From Rhodanobacter sp. A1T4 (GTDB lineage Bacteria > Pseudomonadota > Gammaproteobacteria > Xanthomonadales > Rhodanobacteraceae), in contig NZ_JACHCP010000001.1 of NCBI RefSeq assembly GCF_014207185.1, positions 163,420 to 227,419 of the forward strand: a stretch of DNA of 64,000 nt. Direction: 5' to 3'. The position numbers were made by a program, and so were the translations under genes. Shown piece by piece: positions 19,557 to 28,537 of the stretch; within the stretch, counting starts at the first letter, position 1, and each line of letters starts with the position of its first letter. The notes below the pieces were generated by a model. It saw only the letters and a program-made list of their open reading frames with translations. It made no database searches and was not told the DNA's origin.

Positions 19557-21389
19557 ATGTGTGGAATTGTTGCAGCCGCCGCCCAGCGGGATGTTGCGCC
19601 GCTGCTGATCGTTGGCCTCAAGGCGCTCGAATACCGCGGCTACGACTCCTCTGGCATCGCGGTGCTTGATCGTGGCACCGTCCAGCGCGTGCGCGCCAAA
19701 GGCAAGGTTCGCGAGATGGAGGCGCTGTATCTCGCCGATCCGTTTCCCGGCGGCACCGGTATAGCGCACACGCGCTGGGCCACACACGGCGTACCGAACG
19801 AAGCCAACGCGCATCCACACGTCGCCGGTCGCGTGGCCATCGTGCATAACGGCATCATCGAAAATTACGTCAGCCTGCGTAATGAGCTACAGGTGAAAGG
19901 CCACGTATTCACCTCGGATACCGATACCGAAGTCATGGCGCTGCTGATCGAAGAGCGTATCGCCGTTCAAGGCATGAACTTGCGCGAGGCCGTGCTCACC
20001 ACCGTACGCGAGTTGGAAGGCGCGTATGCGATCGCCGTGATCAGCCGCGATGAACCCGGTCACGTGGTGGGTGCACGCCGCGGCGCGCCGCTGCTGGTGG
20101 GCCTGGGCATTGGTGAAAACTTCCTTGGCTCAGATGCGCAGGCACTGATCCAGGTCACCAACAAAATGCTGTATCTCGACGAAGACGATGTCGTCGAGAT
20201 CACCCGCGACAGCGTGCAGGTTTACGGTCTCGATGGTGCGCCGGTCGAGCGCGTAGTGCACGAGAGCGAGCTGTCGTCCGATGCGGTGGAACGCGGCGAA
20301 TACCGTCACTACATGCAGAAGGAAATCTTCGAGCAGCCGCGTGCCGTGGCCGACACGCTGGAAGCGCGCATCGGTCCGAAGGGCGTGCTGCCGAATATCT
20401 TCGGCATCGATAGTGATGCGCTGCTGCAGCGCGCGCGCGCGCTGCACATCATCGCCTGCGGCACCAGCTATCACGCCGGTCTGGTGGCCAAGTACTGGAT
20501 CGAGGAATACGCGCGGCTGCCGGTCAGCGTCGAAGTAGCCAGCGAATATCGCTACCGTGATGCCGTGGTTCCGCTCGATACGCTGTTCGTGGCCATCTCG
20601 CAGTCCGGCGAAACGGCCGACACGCTGGCTGCTCTGCGTGAGTCGCGCCGCCGCGGCTATCTCGGTACGTTGGCGATCTGTAACGTGCCTGAGTCTTCGT
20701 TGGTACGCGAGGCAGACCTGAAACTGATGACGCGCGCCGGTCCGGAAATCGGCGTCGCATCGACCAAGGCTTTCACTACTCAGCTTGCTGGGCTGGCGCT
20801 GCTGGCACTCGAGCTGGCACGTCGTAATGGATTGGACCCCGAGCGCTACGCGATGCTATGCGCCGAGCTGCTGCATCTGCCGCGCGCGATCGAAAACGCG
20901 CTGAAACTGGAGCCGGCGATCATCACGCTGGCGGCCGAATTCATCCATCACGAGCATGCGCTGTTTCTCGGCCGCGGCGCGCATTACCCGGTAGCGCTGG
21001 AAGGCTCGCTCAAGCTCAAGGAAATTTCCTATATCCATGCGGAAGCCTACCCGGCCGGCGAACTCAAACATGGGCCGCTGGCCTTGGTCGACGAAAACAT
21101 GCCAGTAGTCGCCGTAGCGCCGAATGGCCCGCTACTCGACAAACTCAAATCCAACCTGCAGGAAGTGCGCGCCCGCGGCGGCCGCTTGATCGTTTTTGCT
21201 GACGGTGCTGCCGGCATGGACGATATGGCAGCGTATGGCGCGATGCTCCGTGTCGACTCCGGCGGCAGCTTCATCGCACCGGCCGTATTCACCGTGCCGC
21301 TGCAATTGCTGGCTTATCACGTGGCAGTGCTGCGTGGCACGGATGTCGATCAACCGCGTAATCTGGCTAAATCAGTCACGGTGGAATAA
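19557..21389 (+). CDS. glmS: Glutamine-fructose-6-phosphate aminotransferase (isomerising)
   Basis: The 610-residue protein begins MCGIVAAAAQRDVAPLL, where Cys2 becomes the N-terminal glutaminase nucleophile after Met removal. The glutaminase domain has LKALEYRGYDSSGIA and HTRWATHG...NEANAHPH. Two SIS isomerase domains follow (CGTSYHAG, ISQSGETADTLAAL, ASTKAFTTQ), and the end DQPRNLAKSVTVE is the conserved GlmS C-terminus. It makes glucosamine 6-phosphate, the entry to UDP-GlcNAc for peptidoglycan and LPS. ATG 19557 was chosen over an in-frame start two codons earlier because Cys must follow Met. No glmS ribozyme is evident in the short upstream region. Confidence 0.96.
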   Translation: MCGIVAAAAQRDVAPLLIVGLKALEYRGYDSSGIAVLDRGTVQRVRAKGKVREMEALYLADPFPGGTGIAHTRWATHGVPNEANAHPHVAGRVAIVHNGIIENYVSLRNELQVKGHVFTSDTDTEVMALLIEERIAVQGMNLREAVLTTVRELEGAYAIAVISRDEPGHVVGARRGAPLLVGLGIGENFLGSDAQALIQVTNKMLYLDEDDVVEITRDSVQVYGLDGAPVERVVHESELSSDAVERGEYRHYMQKEIFEQPRAVADTLEARIGPKGVLPNIFGIDSDALLQRARALHIIACGTSYHAGLVAKYWIEEYARLPVSVEVASEYRYRDAVVPLDTLFVAISQSGETADTLAALRESRRRGYLGTLAICNVPESSLVREADLKLMTRAGPEIGVASTKAFTTQLAGLALLALELARRNGLDPERYAMLCAELLHLPRAIENALKLEPAIITLAAEFIHHEHALFLGRGAHYPVALEGSLKLKEISYIHAEAYPAGELKHGPLALVDENMPVVAVAPNGPLLDKLKSNLQEVRARGGRLIVFADGAAGMDDMAAYGAMLRVDSGGSFIAPAVFTVPLQLLAYHVAVLRGTDVDQPRNLAKSVTVE

Positions 21390-21543
21390 GCGGCATATAG
21401 ATAAAAAGCCGGGTGTAAATCTCGAATTAAAGATCTATCCCGGATGCTTGCTCATTACGGCGAGAGGCTTCGAGCACTGTCGCGGCGAAGTTTTCTCGGA
21501 TGCATTGTCGCCGATCCTGCGTGACAAGTTCTTAGAAACCAAA
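21390..21543. other. Non-coding stretch after glmS
   Basis: There is no gene here. GCCGGG (about 21408) and CCCGG (about 21440) could pair loosely but no T-tract follows. The sequence leads into the helicase remnant. The whole 684-base gap to the receptor gene at 22074 holds only that remnant and an AT-rich promoter-like patch near 21798-21834. Confidence 0.4.
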
Positions 21544-21730
21544 CACGCCGAATCGCGTCGTATGCATGGCACCGAAATGCTGGCGTCCCCCTCGCGTTTC
21601 CTAGGCGAAATGCCCGCCAAATTGATCGACGAAGTACGCCCCCCGCGTGCAGGTCAGCCATACGATCTACGCCGCCGCTTTGCCGGCACCTCAACGGCTG
21701 AAGAAGAACCGCTACGACAGTGCCATCAGC
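21544..21730 (+). pseudogene. Remnant of a UvrD-type DNA helicase C-terminus
   Basis: The frame from 21544 reads HAESRRMHGTEMLASPSRFL and continues GEMPAKLIDEVRP. This matches the conserved segment near the end of UvrD, which in E. coli contains ETRRLYG, PSRFIGELP and EEVRLR. The match then continues in the next frame from about 21644 as RVQVSHTIYAAALPAPQR. The shift is explained by one extra C in a run of six at 21639-21644. Neither the rest of the helicase upstream nor the final domain downstream is present, and no start codon exists. It is a decayed fragment of about 190 bases, probably left by recombination or from a lost neighbour. Confidence 0.75.
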
Positions 21731-21797
21731 CTCCGGCCTCGTGAAGGCTGCGCAGAGGCCCTTCCTGCCCACCCCGGCATCGATGCTGCGGCGCAAC

Positions 21798-21834
21798 TTG
21801 CCGACCTGTCCATGAATAGTATTATCAAATAATA
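21798..21834 (+). promoter_or_regulatory. Possible receptor-gene promoter with an AT-rich palindrome over the -10
   Basis: TTGCCG (21798-21803) and TATTAT (21820-21825) are 16 bases apart, upstream of the TonB-dependent receptor gene. The -10 is the left arm of the 15-bp palindrome TATTATCAAATAATA (21820-21834), which is in a good position for a repressor. It does not match the ATTTGT-N3-ACAAAT sites of the same locus well. Confidence 0.4.
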
Positions 21835-22073
21835 AGACAATACGAAATCGCACGATCGGGATAAGACGCGACAGCGAGGGGCTGTCGGATCGCTTCGGGA
21901 TGTGACGGGCGAAGAACTTTGGAGCGGCTGCGTGCTGCCTGAGGAATCGGGCCAACGAAGCAGGTGTGACATCGCATGAATTGCCGGCGAAGCGTCGCTT
22001 GACGTCGCGCAGCCATCATGCCGGGGGTTGACGGGCATTCCATTCAGGGCATTCCACATTCAAGGGGCAATCC

Positions 22074-24989
22074 ATGCAACGAACCAAAATGGCGATTTCG
22101 GTGCACCAGGCACTGGCGGCAATAGGCGCCGCCTGCCTGATCGGTTACAGCGTGCAGGGGCACGCGCAAACCAGCACAGCCACGCCGACAGCGACTGCGA
22201 CTGCGGCAGCCAGCGCCACGGCATCGACGCCATCGGATCAGGGCAACCCTGGCGGGGATGCCAAGAAAAAAACCGACGACAAAACCGTGACCACGCTGAA
22301 TGAGGTCGCGGTGACCGGCCAGCTGGCGGCGATCCGGCGGGCACAGGCCATCAAGCAGGATGCCGTCAATGTGGTGGATTCGGTTTCCGCGGAAGAGGCA
22401 GGGAAATTTCCCGATCCGAATGTCGCCGATGCCCTGCAGCGTGTGCCCGGTGTGTCGGTGAATCGCAGCGGCGGCGAATCCAGCCAGATTGCCATTCGCG
22501 GCTTTGGCCCCGAATTTGTCGCCGTGACGATCAACGACCGCCAGATGGCCACGGCCTCCGGTTCGCGTGCCTTCAATTTCGATGTGCTGCCGTCTGAAAT
22601 CATCAGCGTCGCCCAGGTCAACAAGACCTCGTCGGCGGACATTCCCGAAGTCGACATCGGCGGCGTGGTCAACATCCAGACCGCGCGTCCGCTGGACTTC
22701 CATGGCTTCCACGGCGCGTGGAGCGGGGCAGGCGTCAACAGCAACCTGACCGGGGACTGGCAGGGCAAGACCACGCCCAAGGCATCGGGTGTCTTCGGCT
22801 GGACGAATTCGGACAATACCTTCGGTTGGCTCGCCTCGGCCACCTATTCCAAGCGCAAGGATACCCAGCTCAATACGCAGGCCAATTCCTGGTATGCCAA
22901 CCAGAACATTTCTCAGCTGTCGCCAGGCCCTGGCACTGCCGGCTACACCAATGTTGCGGTGCCCGAGACCCTGGCCAGCAACGTCGTCGACGAGACACGT
23001 ACGCGCAAGGGCTTCAGCGGCGCCATCGATTGGAAGCCGATCGATCGGCTGACCGTTCAGTTCGACACCTTGTATTCGAGCTACAAGGTCGATCCGCTGG
23101 AGCACGAGTTCGGCCAGTACGGCAATACCGCCGATATCCAGTCGTTGACGACCGACGCCAACAACACGGTGACCAGCTTCACGCGTAACAGCTCGGGTCC
23201 CAACGTCATGGCGAACGACTATGTGATGTCGTACACGCCGAGCTATGAAAAGAGCTATCAGAACGGCTTGAACCTCGGTTTCGACATCAACGAGTCGACC
23301 AAGCTCAGCCTCGATATCTCCAATTCCAAGGCTTGGAACAAGCAAAGCCCCAACGGTTACTTCCTCGTGATCGGCGCAAAGAACTTCGGCGTCAATCCGA
23401 CCTGGACCAACAACGGCGACAACGAACCGCCGAGCTACTCCAATATTCTTTCGTCGACGGACGAGGGGGATTTGGATGCGCATTGCTGCAATGCGGGCTC
23501 CGGCAACAACGTTACCAACAACGTCAACGAATACCAGATCAACTTGACGAAAAGCTTCAAGGACGGCGTGCTTTCCGAGCTGGATTTTGGCGGGCAGATC
23601 ACCGATCAGTCGGTCAAGTCGGTCAGTTGGGGAACGCCCGACAGCATCCTTTGCAATGCCTATTGCGGCTACAGCATTGCCGTTCCACCGGATGCTGTGG
23701 GTGCTTATATCTATACGGCACCGCCGAAGATCAGCGGGGTTTCTTCACCGGGTTTGCCATCGCAATGGATCCAATACGATCCGCGCGCCTACCTCGCTTG
23801 GCTCGCCTCGCCCGCGGCCTACAACCAGTTGTCCGCTGCCAAGCGCGCGGCGCTGCTTGCGGGTCTGGCCGCCAACGGGGGCACCTTGAATGCGGCGCCA
23901 AACCCGGGCAGCTACAACAAGGTGACCGAGAACGAGAAGTCATTCTTCGGCAAGGCCGTGTTTGAAGGCACGGTGTGGGAGAAGCCCTGGGCGCTGGATG
24001 TCGGTGTGCGCTATATGGACATTGATTCGACGTCCACGGCGATCAACCAGCCGCCGATCAGCTACTACATCGATCCGAACGACACCAGTGATGGCCAGGT
24101 CACCTATGGCGCGCTGGCGCCGGAGTCCGCCGACGGTGGGTATCACAAGTGGCTGCCGTCGCTGAACTTCAAGCTGAACCTGCTCGATAACCTGGTCTAT
24201 CGCTTTTCGGTATCCAAGACGCTGACCCCGCCGGAACTGAGCAACCTGTACTACAACAGGAGCTTCGGTACGCGTCCGAACTCGCTGACCATCTCGCAAG
24301 GCAATCCGCAGCTGCAGCCGTATACGTCGCGGAACTTCGACACGGGTTTGGAGTGGTACATCGATGATGCGAGCTACATCGCGCTGGAAGGCTTCTACAA
24401 GAAGGTCAGCAACTTCAGCACGCTGGTCAGCACGCCGGTGGAATTCCTGACGAACCAGGCCAACGGCCAGCCGCTGATCTGGTCGCTGACCCAGCCAATC
24501 AACCTGAACTCATCGAATATCTACGGCGAAGAATTCACCTTCAACTACCAGTTCACCCACATCCTGCCCGATCCGTTCGATGGCCTGGGCGTCGCAGTCA
24601 ACTACACACGCGTCTCCAGCAGCACCAACCTGAGCCCAGGCACGATCGCTGCCTCGGGCAAGTTCGCAGTGCCCGGCATCGGTAACTCGGCCAACGCGAG
24701 CCTGTACTACGAGAAGGGTCCGGTGCAGGTGCGTCTTGCGTACAACTGGCGTGGTTCGTACCTGGAGAGCCTGGCCTACGGTTCCGGCGCGCAACCGGCA
24801 ACGCGAGACTCCTATGGCCAGCTCGACCTGAGCGCGAGCTACGACCTCAACAAGTACCTGTCGGTGTTCGTATCCGGCACTAACCTGACCCATCAGCACC
24901 TCTACGATTACTCCGTCTACCCGAATCGGTTCCTTTATGCCGAAGCGGATGGCACGGTGTACACGGTCGGTTTCCGCGGCACCTTCTGA
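22074..24989 (+). CDS. TonB-dependent receptor for galactoside oligosaccharides
   Basis: The 971-residue outer-membrane receptor has a signal peptide (about residues 1-31), then a Thr/Ala-rich linker. The TonB-box region lies near TTLNEVAVTGQLAAIRRAQ, and the plug domain includes DSVSAEEAGKFPDPNVADALQRVPGVSVNR (described in parts) and IRGFGPEFVAVTINDRQ. A 22-strand type barrel ends VGFRGTF. The plug sequence is that of the Xanthomonas/Caulobacter TonB-dependent receptor group. It imports substrates across the outer membrane using TonB energy. Heading a run of galactosidases, it most likely takes up galactose-containing oligosaccharides. AAGGGG lies 6 bases before ATG 22074. An intercistronic hairpin follows, then GH35. 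Confidence 0.92.
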   Translation: MQRTKMAISVHQALAAIGAACLIGYSVQGHAQTSTATPTATATAAASATASTPSDQGNPGGDAKKKTDDKTVTTLNEVAVTGQLAAIRRAQAIKQDAVNVVDSVSAEEAGKFPDPNVADALQRVPGVSVNRSGGESSQIAIRGFGPEFVAVTINDRQMATASGSRAFNFDVLPSEIISVAQVNKTSSADIPEVDIGGVVNIQTARPLDFHGFHGAWSGAGVNSNLTGDWQGKTTPKASGVFGWTNSDNTFGWLASATYSKRKDTQLNTQANSWYANQNISQLSPGPGTAGYTNVAVPETLASNVVDETRTRKGFSGAIDWKPIDRLTVQFDTLYSSYKVDPLEHEFGQYGNTADIQSLTTDANNTVTSFTRNSSGPNVMANDYVMSYTPSYEKSYQNGLNLGFDINESTKLSLDISNSKAWNKQSPNGYFLVIGAKNFGVNPTWTNNGDNEPPSYSNILSSTDEGDLDAHCCNAGSGNNVTNNVNEYQINLTKSFKDGVLSELDFGGQITDQSVKSVSWGTPDSILCNAYCGYSIAVPPDAVGAYIYTAPPKISGVSSPGLPSQWIQYDPRAYLAWLASPAAYNQLSAAKRAALLAGLAANGGTLNAAPNPGSYNKVTENEKSFFGKAVFEGTVWEKPWALDVGVRYMDIDSTSTAINQPPISYYIDPNDTSDGQVTYGALAPESADGGYHKWLPSLNFKLNLLDNLVYRFSVSKTLTPPELSNLYYNRSFGTRPNSLTISQGNPQLQPYTSRNFDTGLEWYIDDASYIALEGFYKKVSNFSTLVSTPVEFLTNQANGQPLIWSLTQPINLNSSNIYGEEFTFNYQFTHILPDPFDGLGVAVNYTRVSSSTNLSPGTIAASGKFAVPGIGNSANASLYYEKGPVQVRLAYNWRGSYLESLAYGSGAQPATRDSYGQLDLSASYDLNKYLSVFVSGTNLTHQHLYDYSVYPNRFLYAEADGTVYTVGFRGTF

Positions 24990-25028
24990 GGTGTTTTCGA
25001 TGGAATGAGTGCTGTCTAACTGGCATCG

Positions 25029-25052
25029 GCTCCGCGGATGATGCCGCGGAGC
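25029..25052 (+). promoter_or_regulatory. Intercistronic stem-loop between the receptor and GH35 genes
   Basis: GCTCCGCGG and CCGCGGAGC form a perfect 9-bp stem with the loop ATGATG. It lies 40 bases after the receptor stop and 25 bases before the GH35 start, and it lacks a T-tract. It may protect the receptor message from 3' decay or cause partial termination, giving more receptor than enzyme. Confidence 0.55.
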
Positions 25053-25076
25053 TGAGTCTTGCAACGAGGTATTTCA

Positions 25077-26924
25077 GTGAGTTCATTGAGAAACGTCTTA
25101 ACCGGTGTGCTGCTCGGTGCATTGTTCTCCGGCAACATGATGGCAGCACCGGCACCAGCTAATCACGGCCTCGCCGTCGAGCAGGGCCACTTCATGCTCG
25201 ATGGCAAGCCGTTTCGGATCATCTCCGGCGAGATGCATTACGCCCGAGTGCCGCGTGAATATTGGCGAGCGCGCCTGAAGATGGCCAAGGCGATGGGCCT
25301 CAATACCATTACCACCTACGTGTTCTGGAACGCGCACGAAGCGACGCCTGGCCACTACGACTTCAGTGGGCAGAACGACGTCGCCGAATTCATCCGTGAG
25401 GCGCAGCAGGAAGGCCTGTATGTGATTCTTCGGCCGGGCCCCTATGTGTGTTCCGAGTGGGAGTTCGGCGGGTTTCCGGCCTGGTTGCTGAAGGACCCCG
25501 ATACCAAGGTGCGCAGCACCGATCCGAAATTCATGCAGCCGGCGCAGCGTTGGTTGCATCGGTTGGGCCAGGAGCTGGCGCCACTGCAACTCACGCACGG
25601 CGGCAACATCATCGCCGTGCAGGTAGAGAACGAATACGGCAGCTTCGGCAAGGATGACAGTCCTTACCTGCAGCAGATTCGCCAGGGCCTGCTCGACAGC
25701 GGCTTCGACACATCACTGCTGTTTACCTCCGATAGCGCCCAGCAGCCCGGCTCGTTGCCGGGCTTGCTCAAGGTGATCAACTTCGGCGTCGGTCACGCGC
25801 GCGAGAAATTCGCCAAGCTGCATACGTGGCAATCTACCGGCCCTTACATGGCCGGCGAATACTGGGTGGGCTGGTTCGATCATTGGGGTGCACCGCATCA
25901 CGTTGCCGATCCAAAGAAAGTGGCGAGCGAACTGACCTGGATGCTGCAGCAAGGGTATTCGGTCAATTTCTACATGTTTCATGGCGGCACCTCATTTGGC
26001 TGGATGAACGGCGCCAACTGGGATGACGACAATTACCAGCCCGACGTCACCAGCTACGACTACGACAGTCCGCTGGATGAAAGCGGTCGGCCCACGCCAA
26101 AGTACAATGCAATGCGCCAGGTGATCGCCAAGGAAACCGGCGCCACACTGCCGCCGGTGCCGGCAACGCCGTCCACGCAGGCGATCGATGGCATCAAGCT
26201 GGATGAAGCGGTTTCACTGTGGGATGTCTTGCCGACACCTACGGCATCGCATGAACTCAAGACCATGGAAGCCTTGGATCAGGCGTACGGCGATATTCTC
26301 TATCGTAAGCGCATGGTGACCGATGCCTCCGGCGAACTACGCATCGATGGCTTGCACGATTACGCGCTGGTCTACGTCAACGGCAGGCTCGTTGGCACGC
26401 TCGATCGCCGGCTGAAGCAGGATCATCTATCGCTCAAGCTTGCCAAGGGCGATACGCTGGATCTGCTGGTGCAGAACGACGGACGTATCAACTTCGGCGA
26501 GAAGCTGCTCGCCGAGCGCAAGGGCATTTTGGGGTCTGTCAGTCTGCAGGGCAGGGCACTGCAGGATTGGCAAATCTATTCGTTGCCGTTCACCGGCAAT
26601 AGCGCGTTGAACTACAACCGTGGCCCATGCCGGCATGCACCGTGTTTCTATCGCGGCACGTTCAATGCTCCCGTTTCCGGAAGCGCCGCCGCGGACACCT
26701 TCCTGGACACGGCCGGCCTCGGCAAGGGCTTCGTCTGGCTCAACGGGCACCCGTTGGGCCGGGTCTGGAGCATTGGCCCGCAACGCACGTTGTACGTACC
26801 CGGTGTCTGGCTGAAGCCCAGCGGCAATCAGCTGGTGGTGATGGATTTGCTGGCGGAAGGCCAGCCGGTACTCGCCACGCGCAAGCAGCCCATGCTTGGC
26901 ACACCCACGGTACCGATGCCATGA
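25077..26924 (+). CDS. GH35 beta-galactosidase, secreted
   Basis: The 615-residue protein has a Sec signal (residues 1-27) and a GH35 TIM barrel: GKPFRIISGEMHYARVPREYW, RPGPYVCSEWEFGGFPAWL, the acid/base Glu (E186) in QVENEYGSFG and the nucleophile Glu (E261) in GEYWVGWFDHWG. C-terminal beta domains include YNRGPCRHAPCFYRGTF and GKGFVWLNGHPLGRVWSIGPQ, which are typical of the family. It removes terminal beta-linked galactose, probably in the periplasm. The GTG at 25077 is preferred because CGAGG lies 8 bases upstream; an upstream TTG lacks a site. It follows the receptor gene and precedes GH27 by 59 bases, likely as one operon. Confidence 0.93.
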   Translation: MSSLRNVLTGVLLGALFSGNMMAAPAPANHGLAVEQGHFMLDGKPFRIISGEMHYARVPREYWRARLKMAKAMGLNTITTYVFWNAHEATPGHYDFSGQNDVAEFIREAQQEGLYVILRPGPYVCSEWEFGGFPAWLLKDPDTKVRSTDPKFMQPAQRWLHRLGQELAPLQLTHGGNIIAVQVENEYGSFGKDDSPYLQQIRQGLLDSGFDTSLLFTSDSAQQPGSLPGLLKVINFGVGHAREKFAKLHTWQSTGPYMAGEYWVGWFDHWGAPHHVADPKKVASELTWMLQQGYSVNFYMFHGGTSFGWMNGANWDDDNYQPDVTSYDYDSPLDESGRPTPKYNAMRQVIAKETGATLPPVPATPSTQAIDGIKLDEAVSLWDVLPTPTASHELKTMEALDQAYGDILYRKRMVTDASGELRIDGLHDYALVYVNGRLVGTLDRRLKQDHLSLKLAKGDTLDLLVQNDGRINFGEKLLAERKGILGSVSLQGRALQDWQIYSLPFTGNSALNYNRGPCRHAPCFYRGTFNAPVSGSAAADTFLDTAGLGKGFVWLNGHPLGRVWSIGPQRTLYVPGVWLKPSGNQLVVMDLLAEGQPVLATRKQPMLGTPTVPMP

Positions 26925-26983
26925 CGCATGACATGGTGCGATCGCTGTATCCGATTTCGTTCAAACAGCCAAGGGGAACATCG

Positions 26984-28189
26984 ATGAAAGACTCCATTCC
27001 GAGCTTGTTGCGTGCGGCAGTACCATTCGTGTTCGTCGCCGCCATTGCGGCGGCCGCCACGCCAGTGCGCGCGGATGCGGCGACGCCGGCATTGCCGCAG
27101 ATGGGCTTCAACAACTGGAATTCCACCCACTGTCGCGACGAGTTCGACGAGGCGATGATTCGCGGCATTGCCGACAAATTCATCGGCCTTGGTTTGCGTG
27201 ATGCCGGCTACCGCTACGTCAACATCGACGACTGCTGGGCAAACTGGCAGCGCGACAAGGACGGCCATTTGCAGCCCAACCCCAAGCGTTTCCCCGGCGG
27301 CATCAAGGCGCTGGCCGAATATATTCACCAGCATGGCCTGAAGTTTGGCCTGTATTCGAGTGCCGGCGTTTCCACCTGCGAGCCGTTGCAGGAAAACCGC
27401 GGCTTTCCCGGCGGCCTTGGCCACGAGAAGGACGATGCGGCGACCTTTGCCTCCTGGGATGTGGATTATCTCAAGTACGACAACTGCAACAACCAGAAAG
27501 TCGACGCCCACCAGCGCTATACGGCCATGGCCGAGGCACTGCGCGGCAGTGGCCGGACGATTTTCTTCAGCATGTGCGAATGGGGTGAAAACAAGCCCTG
27601 GCTGTGGGCCGGCAAGCCGCCGGTCGGTGCCGGCTCGTGGCGCACCACCGGTGATATCAGCGACAACTACGCCTCGATGCTGAAGATCTTCAAGGAGAAC
27701 GTGGTGCTCGACCGCTACGCCAGCCCCGGCCACTGGAACGATCCGGACATGCTCGAGGTGGGCAATGGCGGCATGACCGATGTCGAATACCGCAGTCATT
27801 TCAGCCTGTGGTCGATCATGGCGGCGCCGCTGCTGATCGGTACGGACTTGCGTACGATCAAGCCCGATGCATTGCAGATACTGCTCAACAAGGAAGTCAT
27901 TGCGGTGGACCAGGACCCGCTCGGTGTCCAGGGCCATCAGGTGCGCGACACCAGCGGCATCCATGTCATCGTCAAACCGCTCAAGGACGGCAGCCGAGCC
28001 GTGGCCGTGTTCAATGAAACCGATGCGGCACATGACGTCACCGTTACCGCCAGCGAGCTGGGCCTGAAGGCCGGCCAGAGCTACAACGTACGGGATCTGT
28101 GGGCGCACGCCCAGACCAAGGGAGACGGTTCGATCAAGACCGAGCTGGCGGCACATGCCACCGTGATGTATCGCATCGGCCGCCGCTGA
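26984..28189 (+). CDS. GH27 alpha-galactosidase, secreted
   Basis: The 401-residue protein has a Sec signal (about 1-33, ending VRADA). The GH27 barrel reads PQMGFNNWNSTHC, NIDDCWANWQRD, the nucleophile Asp (D166) in DYLKYDNCNN, the acid/base Asp (D224) in SWRTTGDISDNY and SPGHWNDPDMLEVGNGGMT. A C-terminal beta domain starts near VIAVDQDPLGVQGHQV. It cleaves alpha-1,6- and related alpha-galactosyl residues from oligosaccharides or galactomannans. AAGGGGAA lies 7 bases before ATG 26984. With the receptor and GH35 it forms a rightward operon able to remove both anomers of galactose. Confidence 0.93.
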   Translation: MKDSIPSLLRAAVPFVFVAAIAAAATPVRADAATPALPQMGFNNWNSTHCRDEFDEAMIRGIADKFIGLGLRDAGYRYVNIDDCWANWQRDKDGHLQPNPKRFPGGIKALAEYIHQHGLKFGLYSSAGVSTCEPLQENRGFPGGLGHEKDDAATFASWDVDYLKYDNCNNQKVDAHQRYTAMAEALRGSGRTIFFSMCEWGENKPWLWAGKPPVGAGSWRTTGDISDNYASMLKIFKENVVLDRYASPGHWNDPDMLEVGNGGMTDVEYRSHFSLWSIMAAPLLIGTDLRTIKPDALQILLNKEVIAVDQDPLGVQGHQVRDTSGIHVIVKPLKDGSRAVAVFNETDAAHDVTVTASELGLKAGQSYNVRDLWAHAQTKGDGSIKTELAAHATVMYRIGRR

Positions 28190-28537
28190 GGTGCGGAATC
28201 GCTCCCGCCAACGCACGCAACACGAGGTAGCAGTTGCCCGTGCTGGAGATCGCGAACGCGATCCTCGGTGTGCGCATCGTGTTCGGAGTCGGCGGCGGAC
28301 TGGCCGGCTTCGACTGACGCGGCCGCGGCCAGCCGATTCCGCTATCGCCCAATAGCAAAGACGAGCCGTTACCGATTCACGGCAGCGGTTGGCAGCGCGC
28401 ATGGCGGGTGCATACAGGTGAGCCGCGCGCAGTGCAATGTCGTTGCACGAATCGGCGGGAGGAGCCCGTGGCGACGCTGCGGATCGGTTCGTTTCTGCGA
28501 GTTCGATTCGTTACACGATTGAGCGGATCGAACCCGG
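28190..28537. other. Convergent intergenic region between GH27 and the gntR-type gene
   Basis: No gene, clear terminator or repeat was found. Short frames occur on both strands, but none has a ribosome site or family likeness. Confidence 0.4.

Noticed and set aside
22044..23483. Open frame of 479 codons opposite the receptor gene
   Set aside because: It mirrors the receptor coding strand and has no recognisable motif.
28235..28316. Small hydrophobic frame reading VLEIANAILGVRIVFGVGGG
   Set aside because: It has no start with a ribosome site and no recognised family; it is probably chance.
26828..28402. Open frame of 524 codons opposite the GH27 gene
   Set aside because: It is an antisense shadow of a well-supported alpha-galactosidase.
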